Below, piece by piece: positions 1 through 5,817 of a stretch of 7,529 bases of DNA. Source of the stretch: DASUBN01 sp036500225 (GTDB lineage: Bacteria; Pseudomonadota; Gammaproteobacteria; Natronospirales; REEB76); NCBI GenBank assembly GCA_036500225.1, contig DASYCJ010000085.1, positions 1 through 7,529 of the forward strand, written 5' to 3'. Under the pieces are notes generated by a model. That model worked only from the letters and a program-made list of their open reading frames with translations, did no database searches and had not been told where the DNA came from. The translations under genes were made by a program, and so were the position numbers. Each line of letters starts with the position of its first letter. The stretch's first letter is position 1.

Positions 1-51
1 TTCTTGGAGAAGCGACCGCCGAGATGGATCAAGAAGGATTCCCATGATTGA
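1..51 (+). CDS. C-terminal end of probable enoyl-CoA hydratase (methylglutaconyl-CoA hydratase, LiuC-like), partial
   Basis: The first reading frame is open from the window edge to a TGA at 49-51 and encodes FLEKRPPRWIKKDSHD. The FLEKR-P-x-W pattern closely resembles the usual C-terminus of crotonase-family enoyl-CoA hydratases, which often end in a phrase like AFLEKRKPxW. In leucine catabolism the crotonase step is methylglutaconyl-CoA hydratase (LiuC), and the downstream neighbours are the carboxylase alpha subunit and HMG-CoA lyase of that pathway, so context agrees. The stop overlaps the next start in an ATGATTGA arrangement, which suggests translational coupling. Only 16 residues are visible, so the family is an inference from the tail motif and synteny; the remainder of the gene lies left of the window. 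Confidence 0.6.
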   Translation, partial: FLEKRPPRWIKKDSHD

Positions 52-433
52 CCATATCGGTTTTCCGGTCTCGGATATCAAGCGCAGCATCGCTTTCTAT
101 AAGCAGGCGCTGACGCCCTTGGGTATGACGCTCATCGCGGAAGTGACGCCGGAGATGACCGGTAACGAAGGCCACCATGCGGGTTTCGGCTCCGACAAGA
201 AAGCCTTCTTCTGGATCAGCACCGGCAAGGCCCTGAAAGGCCGCATGCACGTGGCCTTCTCCGCCAAAGATCGGACAGCCGTGGCCGCCTTCTATGACGC
301 GGCTATCAAGGCTGGCGGCCAGGATAACGGCCTGCCCGGCCCACGCCCTCACTATCACGAGAATTACTTCGGCGCCTTCGTGTTGGACCCGGATGGGCAC
401 AACATCGAAGCCGTCTGCCACAAACCTTCCTAA
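44..433 (+). CDS. VOC-family (glyoxalase/bleomycin-resistance fold) protein
   Basis: This 129-residue protein is a typical single-chain VOC protein of two beta-alpha-beta-beta-beta modules. It opens with MIDHIGFPVSDIKRSIAFY, the classic first strand and helix, and closes with FVLDPDGHNIEAV, the classic last module. Candidate metal ligands at family positions are His4, His69 (in MHVAF) and Glu122 (in NIEAV). The start is supported by AAGGA at 34-38, five bases upstream, and the gene overlaps the end of the upstream hydratase by 8 bp. VOC proteins include glyoxalases, dioxygenases and methylmalonyl-CoA epimerases; this one is too short for a two-domain dioxygenase, and its substrate cannot be read from sequence. 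Its place inside a leucine-degradation operon suggests an accessory role towards a CoA-thioester or a reactive by-product, which is inference only. Confidence 0.85.
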   Translation: MIDHIGFPVSDIKRSIAFYKQALTPLGMTLIAEVTPEMTGNEGHHAGFGSDKKAFFWISTGKALKGRMHVAFSAKDRTAVAAFYDAAIKAGGQDNGLPGPRPHYHENYFGAFVLDPDGHNIEAVCHKPS

Positions 434-445
434 AACGACAATACG

Positions 446-2341
446 ATGTTCAAAAAGATACTCATAGCCAACCGCGGTGAGATCGCCTGCCGCGTCATGA
501 AGACCTGCAGGCGCCTCGGCATCCAGACCGTCGCCGTGTATTCCGACGCGGATCGCCACGCCCTGCACGTGCAGATGGCGGACGAAGCGGTACACATCGG
601 CCCGGCGAAGGCCGCAGACTCATATCTTGATTGGCGACGCATCCTGGCGGCTGCCAAGACCACCGGCGCCGAGGCAGTGCATCCGGGTTACGGCTTCCTC
701 TCGGAGAACACCGAGTTCGCTAAGCATTGCCAAGAAGCGGGCATCGTCTTCATCGGCCCCTGGCCGGATGCTATCGACCTCATGGGCTCCAAGAGCGCAG
801 CCAAGGCGCTGATGGAGAAAGCCGGCGTGCCGGCGACGCCCGGTTACCACGGCGACGACCAGTCCCTCACGAAGTTGCAGTCCGAGGCCGACAAGATTGG
901 CTATCCGCTGTTGATCAAGGCGGTGGCGGGCGGCGGCGGCAAGGGTATGCGCATCGTGAATGCCGCCGGCGAATTCAAGGAAGCATTGGAAGGAGCGCAG
1001 CGAGAGGCCAAGGCTGGCTTCGGCGACGACCACGTGCTCTTGGAGCGCTACATCCGGCAGCCGCGTCACATCGAGTTCCAGGTGTTCGGCGATGACCACG
1101 GCAACGCAATGCATCTCTTCGAGCGGGAATGTTCCCTGCAGCGCCGCTTCCAGAAAGTACTGGAGGAGACGCCTTCCCCTTTCCTGGACGCGGAGATGCG
1201 CCGCAAGATGGGCGAGGCGGCGGTAGCCGCTGCCAAGGCAGTGAAATACGTGAACGCCGGCACCATCGAGTTCATCGTCTCTCCAGATAAATCTTTCTAC
1301 TTCATGGAGATGAACACTCGCCTGCAGGTGGAGCATCCCATCACCGAGGAGACCACGGGCCAGGACCTGGTGGAATGGCAGCTGATCGTCGCCGAAGGTG
1401 GAAAGCTGCCACTGACCCAGGACAAGATCGCCCAGCATGGCCACGCCATCGAAGTGCGCCTGTATGCAGAGAACCCGGACAAGGGTTTCCTGCCGGCGCC
1501 GGGTCATCTGGAACTCTTCCATCAGCCGAAGGGCAAGCACGTGCGCGTGGATACGGGCGTGCGCAGCGGCGATGACATCAGCCTCTTCTATGACCCGATG
1601 ATCGCCAAGATCACGGTGCGAGGCAAAGACCGTACTGAGGCCATCGCGCATCTCAAGTCCGCGCTGGCGGAGACCGCGGTTTTCGGACTCGTGACCAACC
1701 TGCCGCTGTTGCGCGGCATCGCGGCCCATCCCTTGTTCGCCAAGGGCCAGGTGGACACGGGTTTCATCGAACGGGAACTGAAGACCCTGCTCACCCGCCC
1801 CAAGCTCACGCCTGCCGCCGTCGGTGCGGCAGTGGCGCAGGAACTCGCTGCCGAGATTTCGCCTTGGACTGCGGATGGCTGGCACCTGGGCGGTTCACCG
1901 GGAGTGCGTTTCGTGGCCCGGGAGCAGGATGGGACTGAACACGCAGTCATCGCCCGCGGCGGCTCGATCGAATTGGACGGTGCTACTCATACTTTTGAAT
2001 CCAAGACCGATGCGCAGGTGCTGCGTCACGGTGCTGAACGCCAGGTGACCTTGGACGGCGTGGCCTATAACTTCAGCCTCACCAGCCCCTATGCCCACAA
2101 AGCCGGGCGCGTGGCGGATGCGGCGACCCATCCCTTGAGCCCCATGCCGGGCCGGGTGGTGGCGGTGCACGTGAAGGCCGGTGATAGAGTGGAAGTGGGC
2201 CAGGCACTGATGGTGCTGGAAGGCATGAAGATGGAATACACCGTGAAAGCGGCCGTGGCCGGCACCATCGAGAAAGTACTCTTTGAGTCCGGTGCCATGG
2301 TGGATGCTGAAGCACCGCTCGCACACATCAAGCCAGAGTGA
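446..2341 (+). CDS. liuD: Methylcrotonyl-CoA carboxylase, biotin-containing alpha subunit
   Basis: This 631-residue protein is a biotin-dependent acyl-CoA carboxylase alpha chain. It uses ATP and bicarbonate to carboxylate its own biotin, which the separate beta subunit then uses to carboxylate 3-methylcrotonyl-CoA in leucine breakdown. The biotin carboxylase N-domain (about 1-110) starts MFKKILIANRGEIACR. The ATP-grasp domain (about 115-330) has the glycine-rich loop GGGGKGMR at 162-169 and the catalytic stretch EMNTRLQVEHP at 288-298, in which Glu288, Asn290, Arg292 and Glu296 fall at the same numbers as in E. coli AccC. A biotin carboxylase C-domain runs to about 440, then a linker/BT region, then the biotinyl domain from about 560. 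Lys595 in EGMKM is the biotin attachment site, 36 residues from the end. Assignment to methylcrotonyl-CoA rather than propionyl- or geranyl-CoA rests on the HMG-CoA lyase gene that overlaps its stop. No clear Shine-Dalgarno precedes the ATG; the gene begins 12 bp after the VOC stop, so coupling is likely. Confidence 0.92.
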   Translation: MFKKILIANRGEIACRVMKTCRRLGIQTVAVYSDADRHALHVQMADEAVHIGPAKAADSYLDWRRILAAAKTTGAEAVHPGYGFLSENTEFAKHCQEAGIVFIGPWPDAIDLMGSKSAAKALMEKAGVPATPGYHGDDQSLTKLQSEADKIGYPLLIKAVAGGGGKGMRIVNAAGEFKEALEGAQREAKAGFGDDHVLLERYIRQPRHIEFQVFGDDHGNAMHLFERECSLQRRFQKVLEETPSPFLDAEMRRKMGEAAVAAAKAVKYVNAGTIEFIVSPDKSFYFMEMNTRLQVEHPITEETTGQDLVEWQLIVAEGGKLPLTQDKIAQHGHAIEVRLYAENPDKGFLPAPGHLELFHQPKGKHVRVDTGVRSGDDISLFYDPMIAKITVRGKDRTEAIAHLKSALAETAVFGLVTNLPLLRGIAAHPLFAKGQVDTGFIERELKTLLTRPKLTPAAVGAAVAQELAAEISPWTADGWHLGGSPGVRFVAREQDGTEHAVIARGGSIELDGATHTFESKTDAQVLRHGAERQVTLDGVAYNFSLTSPYAHKAGRVADAATHPLSPMPGRVVAVHVKAGDRVEVGQALMVLEGMKMEYTVKAAVAGTIEKVLFESGAMVDAEAPLAHIKPE

Positions 2342-3258
2342 ACATGACCAATTTCCCGAAAGCCGTGAAGATCGTCGAAGTGGGCCCCCGTGACGGCCTG
2401 CAGAACGAGAAGATCATCATCTCGGCTCAGGACAAGATCCAGTTCATCGATCTGTTATCGGATACGGGCCTAAAGACCATCGAGGCCACCAGCTTCGTGA
2501 GCCCCAAGTGGATACCGCAGCTGGCGGACGCGGAAGAAGTCTACAAGGGCATCGCCAAGAAGGCCGGTGTCGCCTATCCCGCCCTCATCCCCAATGAACG
2601 GGGCATGGAGCGGGCGCTGCCTGTCGGCGTGAAGGAGATCGCGGTCTTCACCGCCGCCTCCGAGACTTTCAACCAGAAGAATATCAACGCGACCATCGCC
2701 GAGTCCATCGAGCGCTTCAAGCCGGTGATGGCCATCGCGGCGAAACACGGCATCCGTGTGCGTGGCTACATCTCCACGGTGATCGGCTGCCCCTATGAAG
2801 GCGCTATCAAACCAGAAGCCGTGGCGCGGGTGGCCAAGGACTTGGCCGCCATCGGCTGCTACGAGATATCCCTCGGCGACACCATAGGTGTCGGCACGCC
2901 GGTGAAAGCCCAGGCCATGCTCAAGGCTGCGGCTGCGGAAGTACCGATGGACAGGTTGGCGGTGCATTTCCACGACACTTACGGCCAGGCCCTCGCCAAC
3001 ATCCACGCCTGCCTGGAACTGGGTGTGGCGGTGGTGGACTCCTCCACTTCGGGCCTGGGCGGCTGCCCCTATGCGAAAGGCGCCACCGGCAACGTGGCCA
3101 CGGAAGACGTGTTGTTCATGCTGACCGGAATGGGCATCGAGACCGGCGTGGACATGAGCAAGCTCCTAGCCGCCGGCGCCTTCATCAGCGGCGTGCTCAA
3201 GCGCAGGCCCGAGAGCAAACTCGGACGGATACCTGAAGATTCACGCCGAAATCCATGA
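2338..3258 (+). CDS. liuE: Hydroxymethylglutaryl-CoA lyase
   Basis: This enzyme cleaves 3-hydroxy-3-methylglutaryl-CoA to acetoacetate and acetyl-CoA, the last step of leucine degradation. The 306-residue product is a DRE-TIM-type metallolyase barrel of normal family length. VEVGPRDGLQNE at 13-24 contains the catalytic Arg18 and metal-binding Asp19. HFHDTYGQ holds metal ligands His210 and His212. The signature GLGGCPYAKGATGNVATED carries the catalytic Cys243; the 33-residue spacing from His210 to Cys243 equals that in the human enzyme (His233 to Cys266). The longest reading starts with GTG at 2338, which overlaps the upstream TGA as GTGA. An ATG at 2344 in the same frame is an equally plausible start and would remove two residues. 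Neither has a strong ribosome site, consistent with coupling to the carboxylase gene. The C-terminal tail after GVLKRRPESK is more polar than usual but shows no sign of a frameshift. Confidence 0.95.
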   Translation: MNMTNFPKAVKIVEVGPRDGLQNEKIIISAQDKIQFIDLLSDTGLKTIEATSFVSPKWIPQLADAEEVYKGIAKKAGVAYPALIPNERGMERALPVGVKEIAVFTAASETFNQKNINATIAESIERFKPVMAIAAKHGIRVRGYISTVIGCPYEGAIKPEAVARVAKDLAAIGCYEISLGDTIGVGTPVKAQAMLKAAAAEVPMDRLAVHFHDTYGQALANIHACLELGVAVVDSSTSGLGGCPYAKGATGNVATEDVLFMLTGMGIETGVDMSKLLAAGAFISGVLKRRPESKLGRIPEDSRRNP

Positions 3259-3263
3259 TCCAC

Positions 3264-3270
3264 AGGAGAG
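3264..3270 (+). promoter_or_regulatory. Strong ribosome binding site AGGAGAG
   Basis: AGGAGAG lies four bases before the ATG at 3275. It is the best Shine-Dalgarno of the left block and fixes the start of the secreted protein. The other genes in that block mostly depend on overlaps. Confidence 0.75.
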
Positions 3271-3274
3271 TCAT

Positions 3275-3802
3275 ATGCGCCTCACCTTGATCGCTGCCAC
3301 CATGCTTGCCGTGACTCCTGCCGTGGCCGCGGATTTCCCGCCACTTGCACCACAGTTCAAGGCCCTCGACGTACAAGCCGGGCACTGGCTCTACCGCGGC
3401 ACCACCTCTTTCGACGGCAAGCCCGGTACCTTCACCTGGGATGAGCATTGTTCCTGGTCCTCCAACAGATTGTTCCTGAATTGCAGCTTCGATAACGATT
3501 GGTCCGGGGACAAGGTGCAGTCCGAGGTGGTGGACACCTGGAACGCCAAGGACCAGGCCTACTGGCACTACGAGTTCTTCGCCGTGGGTGGTGGTGGCGA
3601 CCATCCCTTCGCTGCCAAGATGAGCATCCAGGGCAACACCTGGATCGAACTCGGCGAAGATGACGACCAGGGCAAGAAGAGCTACACCCGCATCAGCTAC
3701 GTCTACACTTCGCCCACCCAGGTCAAGGTGAGACTTGAGACCTCGCCGGACCAGAAGACCTGGAAGACGGTATTGGACGGCACCGGCATCAAACAGCCTT
3801 AA
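3275..3802 (+). CDS. Secreted protein of unknown function (DUF1579-like)
   Basis: This 175-residue protein has a clear Sec signal peptide: Arg2, a hydrophobic core of about 12 residues, and a probable cleavage after AVAA (residue 19). The mature part starts DFPPLAPQF and looks like one small beta-rich domain. AGHWLYRG, SFDGKPGTFTWDEHC and the run of alternating hydrophobic and polar strands recall DUF1579/lipocalin-like periplasmic proteins; this resemblance is by eye and weak. Cys59 and Cys70 sit in adjacent strands and could form a disulfide after export. I see no catalytic motif and no lipobox. It follows HMG-CoA lyase by 16 bp on the same strand, so it is probably co-transcribed with the leucine genes, though nothing in the protein points to that pathway. 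It may simply be a passenger at the operon end. Confidence 0.8.
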   Translation: MRLTLIAATMLAVTPAVAADFPPLAPQFKALDVQAGHWLYRGTTSFDGKPGTFTWDEHCSWSSNRLFLNCSFDNDWSGDKVQSEVVDTWNAKDQAYWHYEFFAVGGGGDHPFAAKMSIQGNTWIELGEDDDQGKKSYTRISYVYTSPTQVKVRLETSPDQKTWKTVLDGTGIKQP

Positions 3803-3821
3803 AAATCGGCTCCGCGAGCCG
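3801..3821 (-). terminator. Intrinsic terminator of the phosphoesterase-cupredoxin-tatAB operon
   Basis: Read on the minus strand, CGGCTC-GCG-GAGCCG forms a 6-bp GC-rich stem with a 3-nt loop (3821 to 3807). It is followed by ATTTTT (3806 to 3801). It lies about 45 bp past the tatB stop, and the T-tract overlaps the stop codon of the convergent secreted-protein gene. An overlapping alternative pairs GGCTCCGC at 3808-3815 with GCGGAGCC at 3840-3847. On the plus strand no T-run follows either hairpin, so termination of the leucine operon here is less certain. Confidence 0.65.
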
Positions 3822-3864
3822 TGGTGGGGGACACGACCGGCGGAGCCTTCCTGCAACTTGCCTA

Positions 3865-4083
3865 TCAGCTACGCTGGCTAGGCTCTGGCACCACCGTCTC
3901 ACGCGCCATCGCCACGGCCTTGCGCAACTCCTCCGCTGCCAGCTCGCGCTCCACCTGACGACTCAGATCCTTGAACATGTTCCGTGCGCGAGCGGTCCAC
4001 CCGCCCAACCGCCGGGCCACACCCGGCAACTGTTCCGGACCGAACACAACCAGAGCCAGCAGCAATACCACCAAGATCTCCAT
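3865..4083 (-). CDS. tatB: Twin-arginine translocase subunit TatB (short form)
   Basis: TatB works with TatC as the receptor for folded proteins with twin-arginine signals. The 72-residue product has one N-terminal membrane helix (EILVVLLLALVVF, residues 2-14), the TatB hinge motif FGPEQLP at 14-20, an amphipathic helix (VARRLGGWTARARNMF), and a charged helix ending ERELAAEELRKAV that is typical of TatB rather than TatA. Glu2 stands 14 residues before the hinge proline, the spacing of Glu8 in E. coli TatB, so the conserved membrane glutamate is kept although the N-terminus is six residues shorter. The frame is open upstream to 4131, but that stretch lies inside tatA; the ATG at 4083 is preceded by GAGAG and begins 7 bp after the tatA stop. 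The protein is much shorter than E. coli TatB (171 residues), lacking the long variable tail. No tatC follows. Confidence 0.87.
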   Translation of the reverse strand: MEILVVLLLALVVFGPEQLPGVARRLGGWTARARNMFKDLSRQVERELAAEELRKAVAMARETVVPEPSQRS

Positions 4084-4090
4084 GGTGCTC

Positions 4091-4264
4091 TCAGTGGCTG
4101 AGGTCGGGCTTCGCCACGACCTCGCCGACACCTTCCTGCGATGCCTTCTTGAAGCTGCGGACTGCCTTACCCAGGTCTTCGCCGATCTTGGGCAGCTTGG
4201 CGGTGCCGAACACCAGCATCACCATGACCAGCAGCAGCAATAACTTTCCGAATCCGAATTCCAT
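4091..4264 (-). CDS. tatA: Twin-arginine translocase subunit TatA (57 residues)
   Basis: TatA oligomerises in the inner membrane to let folded Tat substrates pass. I translated this short gene directly from the minus strand. It begins MEFGFGKLLLLLVMVM, then LVFGTAKLPKIGEDLGKAV and RSFKKASQEGVGEVV, and ends AKPDLSH before TGA. It has a single short membrane helix (about residues 7-19), the FG hinge at 19-20, and the amphipathic helix ending in the SFKKA signature common in TatA/TatE. An AAGGGAGA ribosome site (4277 to 4270) lies five bases before the ATG, and the start comes one base after the cupredoxin stop, so the genes are tightly coupled. Lys7 occupies the position of Gln8 in E. coli TatA, counted back from the FG hinge; this is unusual. 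The acidic, glycine-rich tail is very short compared with housekeeping TatA. Confidence 0.9.
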   Translation of the reverse strand: MEFGFGKLLLLLVMVMLVFGTAKLPKIGEDLGKAVRSFKKASQEGVGEVVAKPDLSH

Positions 4265-4265
4265 A

Positions 4266-4628
4266 TCAGTCTCCCTTGGCCTGCACCACGATCACACCCA
4301 TCATGAAGGGGTGCAGGGTGCAGAAGTATTTGTAGGTACCGGGCTTGTCGAAGGTGTATGAGTAAGAGTCCCCGGTATCCAGGCCACCGGAACCCTTGAA
4401 GCTCTTGTCCGAACTCGCCACGGTGTGGGGGATGTCATCCTTGTTGGTCCAGGTCACGGTGGTACCCGATGTGACCGTCAGGGTCTCGGGATCGAACTTG
4501 TAGTTATAGATATTCACCTGCACCGTCTTGGCAGCGGGCGAAGCAGGTTCCGCTGCTTTCACGGCACCCGCCAGCAACGCGAGACCGGCGGCGGCCAGGA
4601 ACAGGTAGTTGAGCAAAGTCTTTCGCAC
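4266..4628 (-). CDS. Exported amicyanin/plastocyanin-like type I copper protein
   Basis: This 120-residue small blue copper protein is probably a periplasmic electron carrier. A Sec signal peptide covers about residues 1-26 (Arg2-Lys3, hydrophobic LFLAAAGLALLAGAV, cleavage near KAA); it has no twin-arginine motif. The mature part is one cupredoxin domain: VNIYNYKFDPETLTV, then the first copper ligand His68 in DIPHTV, then YFCTLHPFMMG with Cys103, His106 and Met109. The C-x2-H-x2-M spacing followed by HPFM is the amicyanin/pseudoazurin pattern rather than the wider plastocyanin spacing. The start codon is GTG, with GGAGA about eight bases upstream. It sits between the phosphoesterase (28 bp upstream) and tatA (1 bp downstream). 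No methylamine dehydrogenase gene is nearby, so its redox partner is unknown. Confidence 0.92.
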   Translation of the reverse strand: MRKTLLNYLFLAAAGLALLAGAVKAAEPASPAAKTVQVNIYNYKFDPETLTVTSGTTVTWTNKDDIPHTVASSDKSFKGSGGLDTGDSYSYTFDKPGTYKYFCTLHPFMMGVIVVQAKGD

Positions 4629-4656
4629 GATCTTGTCTCCGTTGGTGTCCGTGGTG

Positions 4657-5613
4657 TCAGGCAGGCAGCGCGAGGCTGGTGTCCGTAACGGCTAAAGGTC
4701 CCTTCACGTCTACGAGCTTCACCTGGCGGATCCCGAGGTAGCTGCCGAGCTGGCCCGCCGGTACGGTCATGGGTCCCGGGGTCGCGGCAGCACCGGGCTG
4801 CGGCTGCGGATAGGCAGTGCCGCGTGCGCTGTAGAAGGTCATGTTGCCCTCGATCTTCTGCTGGATCTGGTGGATGTGGCCGTTCAGCACCGTCACCGAG
4901 CCGAAGCGGCGCAGGTAGGTGTAGAGCTTGGGCGAGTCGTCGGTGCCCCAACCCCAGGGCTCGTACACGGTCCACAGAGGGATGTGGGCGAATACCAGGA
5001 CCGGCGTGCTGGAGGACAGGCCCTTCAGGTCCTGCTCCACCCATTCAAGCTGCTCATCGCCGAGCTGAGTCATAGCGCCCTGCTTGAAGTTCATGACGTT
5101 GACCAGGCAGACGCAGTGCACGCCCTTGTAGTCGAAGCTGTACCAGCCCTTGCCGGAACTGCCCTTGCCGAAGCGCTTGAAGAACTCAGCGCCGTCGTCT
5201 CCGATGATGTCGTGTTCACCGGGGGTGAAGAACATGGTGTCGGTCTTGATGGTCTTGAATGCCTGCTGGGCCGTATCGAACTGATCCGGCTTGGAGAGAT
5301 GCGAGACATCGCCGGTGTGCAGCACGAAGGCAGGCGCGACGCTGAGCCCGTTGATGTGGGCGATGGCTTCTTGCAGCGTCGCGAGCACGTCCGGGTTGGC
5401 GGCCTGATGGAAGCCCACGTGGCTGTCGCTGATCTGCACGAAACTGAAATCGGCACCGGCAGTGGTGGGTAGAGCACCCAGTCCCAGGGTCTCGGCGCGC
5501 AGCACGCCACCCTTCATGGTCCAGAGCAATCCCGCGCCGGCCCAGCCCATGCACTTCAGCAAGCGTCGGCGCTCGCTGTCTTTGACTTCGTCTTCCCTCA
5601 GCATCTTGTCCAT
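4657..5613 (-). CDS. Tat-exported calcineurin-like metallophosphoesterase
   Basis: This protein of 318 residues is a predicted periplasmic binuclear-metal phosphoesterase. The N-terminus carries a twin-arginine signal: ERRRLLKCMGWAGAGLLW from residue 14, with the Arg pair followed by x-L-L-K and a mildly hydrophobic segment, and possible cleavage near residue 40 (VLRAE). Metallophosphoesterase motifs appear in order: D-x-H as SDSHVG (Asp63, His65), GDVSH (Asp102), GEHD at 132-135 where the family normally has GNHD, FAHIPLW (His210), and GHIH (His246, His248). The spacing suits the CpdA/Icc-like branch, whose members hydrolyse phosphodiesters or phosphomonoesters; the substrate is not evident. 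The frame stays open upstream to 5712, but AGGAG at 5624-5620, six bases before the ATG at 5613, decides the start, and the Tat motif then falls near the N-terminus as expected. It leads an operon with a cupredoxin and TatA/TatB. Confidence 0.9.
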   Translation of the reverse strand: MDKMLREDEVKDSERRRLLKCMGWAGAGLLWTMKGGVLRAETLGLGALPTTAGADFSFVQISDSHVGFHQAANPDVLATLQEAIAHINGLSVAPAFVLHTGDVSHLSKPDQFDTAQQAFKTIKTDTMFFTPGEHDIIGDDGAEFFKRFGKGSSGKGWYSFDYKGVHCVCLVNVMNFKQGAMTQLGDEQLEWVEQDLKGLSSSTPVLVFAHIPLWTVYEPWGWGTDDSPKLYTYLRRFGSVTVLNGHIHQIQQKIEGNMTFYSARGTAYPQPQPGAAATPGPMTVPAGQLGSYLGIRQVKLVDVKGPLAVTDTSLALPA

Positions 5614-5619
5614 CGTCTG

Positions 5620-5624
5620 CTCCT
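5620..5624 (-). promoter_or_regulatory. Ribosome binding site AGGAG of the metallophosphoesterase
   Basis: On the minus strand AGGAG stands six bases before the ATG at 5613. None of the in-frame upstream ATGs has a comparable site. This places the Tat signal close to the N-terminus and so supports the shorter protein. Confidence 0.75.
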
Positions 5625-5700
5625 GCGACCTCGCGGTCATGATTTGCTTATGGAGCATTACTGCATGCGTCGTGTCGCTATTCCGAAATTCACGCGGGGG

Positions 5701-5740
5701 AATAAAAAACACGGCGTGTAGCGAGACTGATGACGCCGTG
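5701..5740 (-). terminator. Minus-strand intrinsic terminator or attenuator in the phosphoesterase leader
   Basis: Read on the minus strand, CACGGCGT (5740-5733) pairs perfectly with ACGCCGTG (5717-5710) across a 15-nt loop, followed at once by TTTTTTATT (5709-5701). This is a standard intrinsic terminator shape. It lies about 90 bp upstream of the phosphoesterase start and within the divergent region shared with ddlA. No minus-strand gene in the window ends here, so it either regulates the operon by attenuation or blocks antisense transcripts coming from the ddlA side. Confidence 0.6.
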
Positions 5741-5780
5741 ACGAATACGGATGGCGTCCCGGGGAATATCGACCCGCACT

Positions 5781-5808
5781 GCGGGAATAAGCGCGGCAGC
5801 GGGAATAA
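5781..5808 (+). repeat. 10-bp direct repeat GCGGGAATAA upstream of ddlA
   Basis: Two perfect copies of GCGGGAATAA (5781-5790 and 5799-5808) have an 18-bp period. Further GGGAATA cores occur at 5762-5768 and 5698-5704. The copy nearest the gene covers the -35 zone of the ddlA promoter, so these are candidate binding sites for a regulator of ddlA, of the divergent operon, or of both. Confidence 0.5.
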
Positions 5809-5817
5809 TCAATCGGC

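Noticed and set aside
620..1885. 421-codon open frame on the minus strand
   Set aside because: It lies fully antisense to the biotin carboxylase region of liuD, which has strong family motifs. GC-rich codon use leaves the opposite frame open by chance, and its translation shows no recognisable domain.
3808..3847. 8-bp inverted repeat as a plus-strand terminator for the leucine operon
   Set aside because: GGCTCCGC and GCGGAGCC pair well, but the plus-strand sequence after the stem (TTCCTGC) has no T-tract. The overlapping short hairpin with T5 on the minus strand is the better call.
4084..4131. Sixteen-residue N-terminal extension of TatB
   Set aside because: The extension overlaps the end of tatA and would put a polar stretch before the membrane helix. 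The ATG at 4083 gives a TatB with the conserved glutamate in register and has GAGAG upstream.
5614..5712. 33-residue N-terminal extension of the metallophosphoesterase
   Set aside because: It would bury the Tat motif 45 residues into the protein, lies partly over the terminator hairpin, and lacks a ribosome site. AGGAG before 5613 supports the shorter form.
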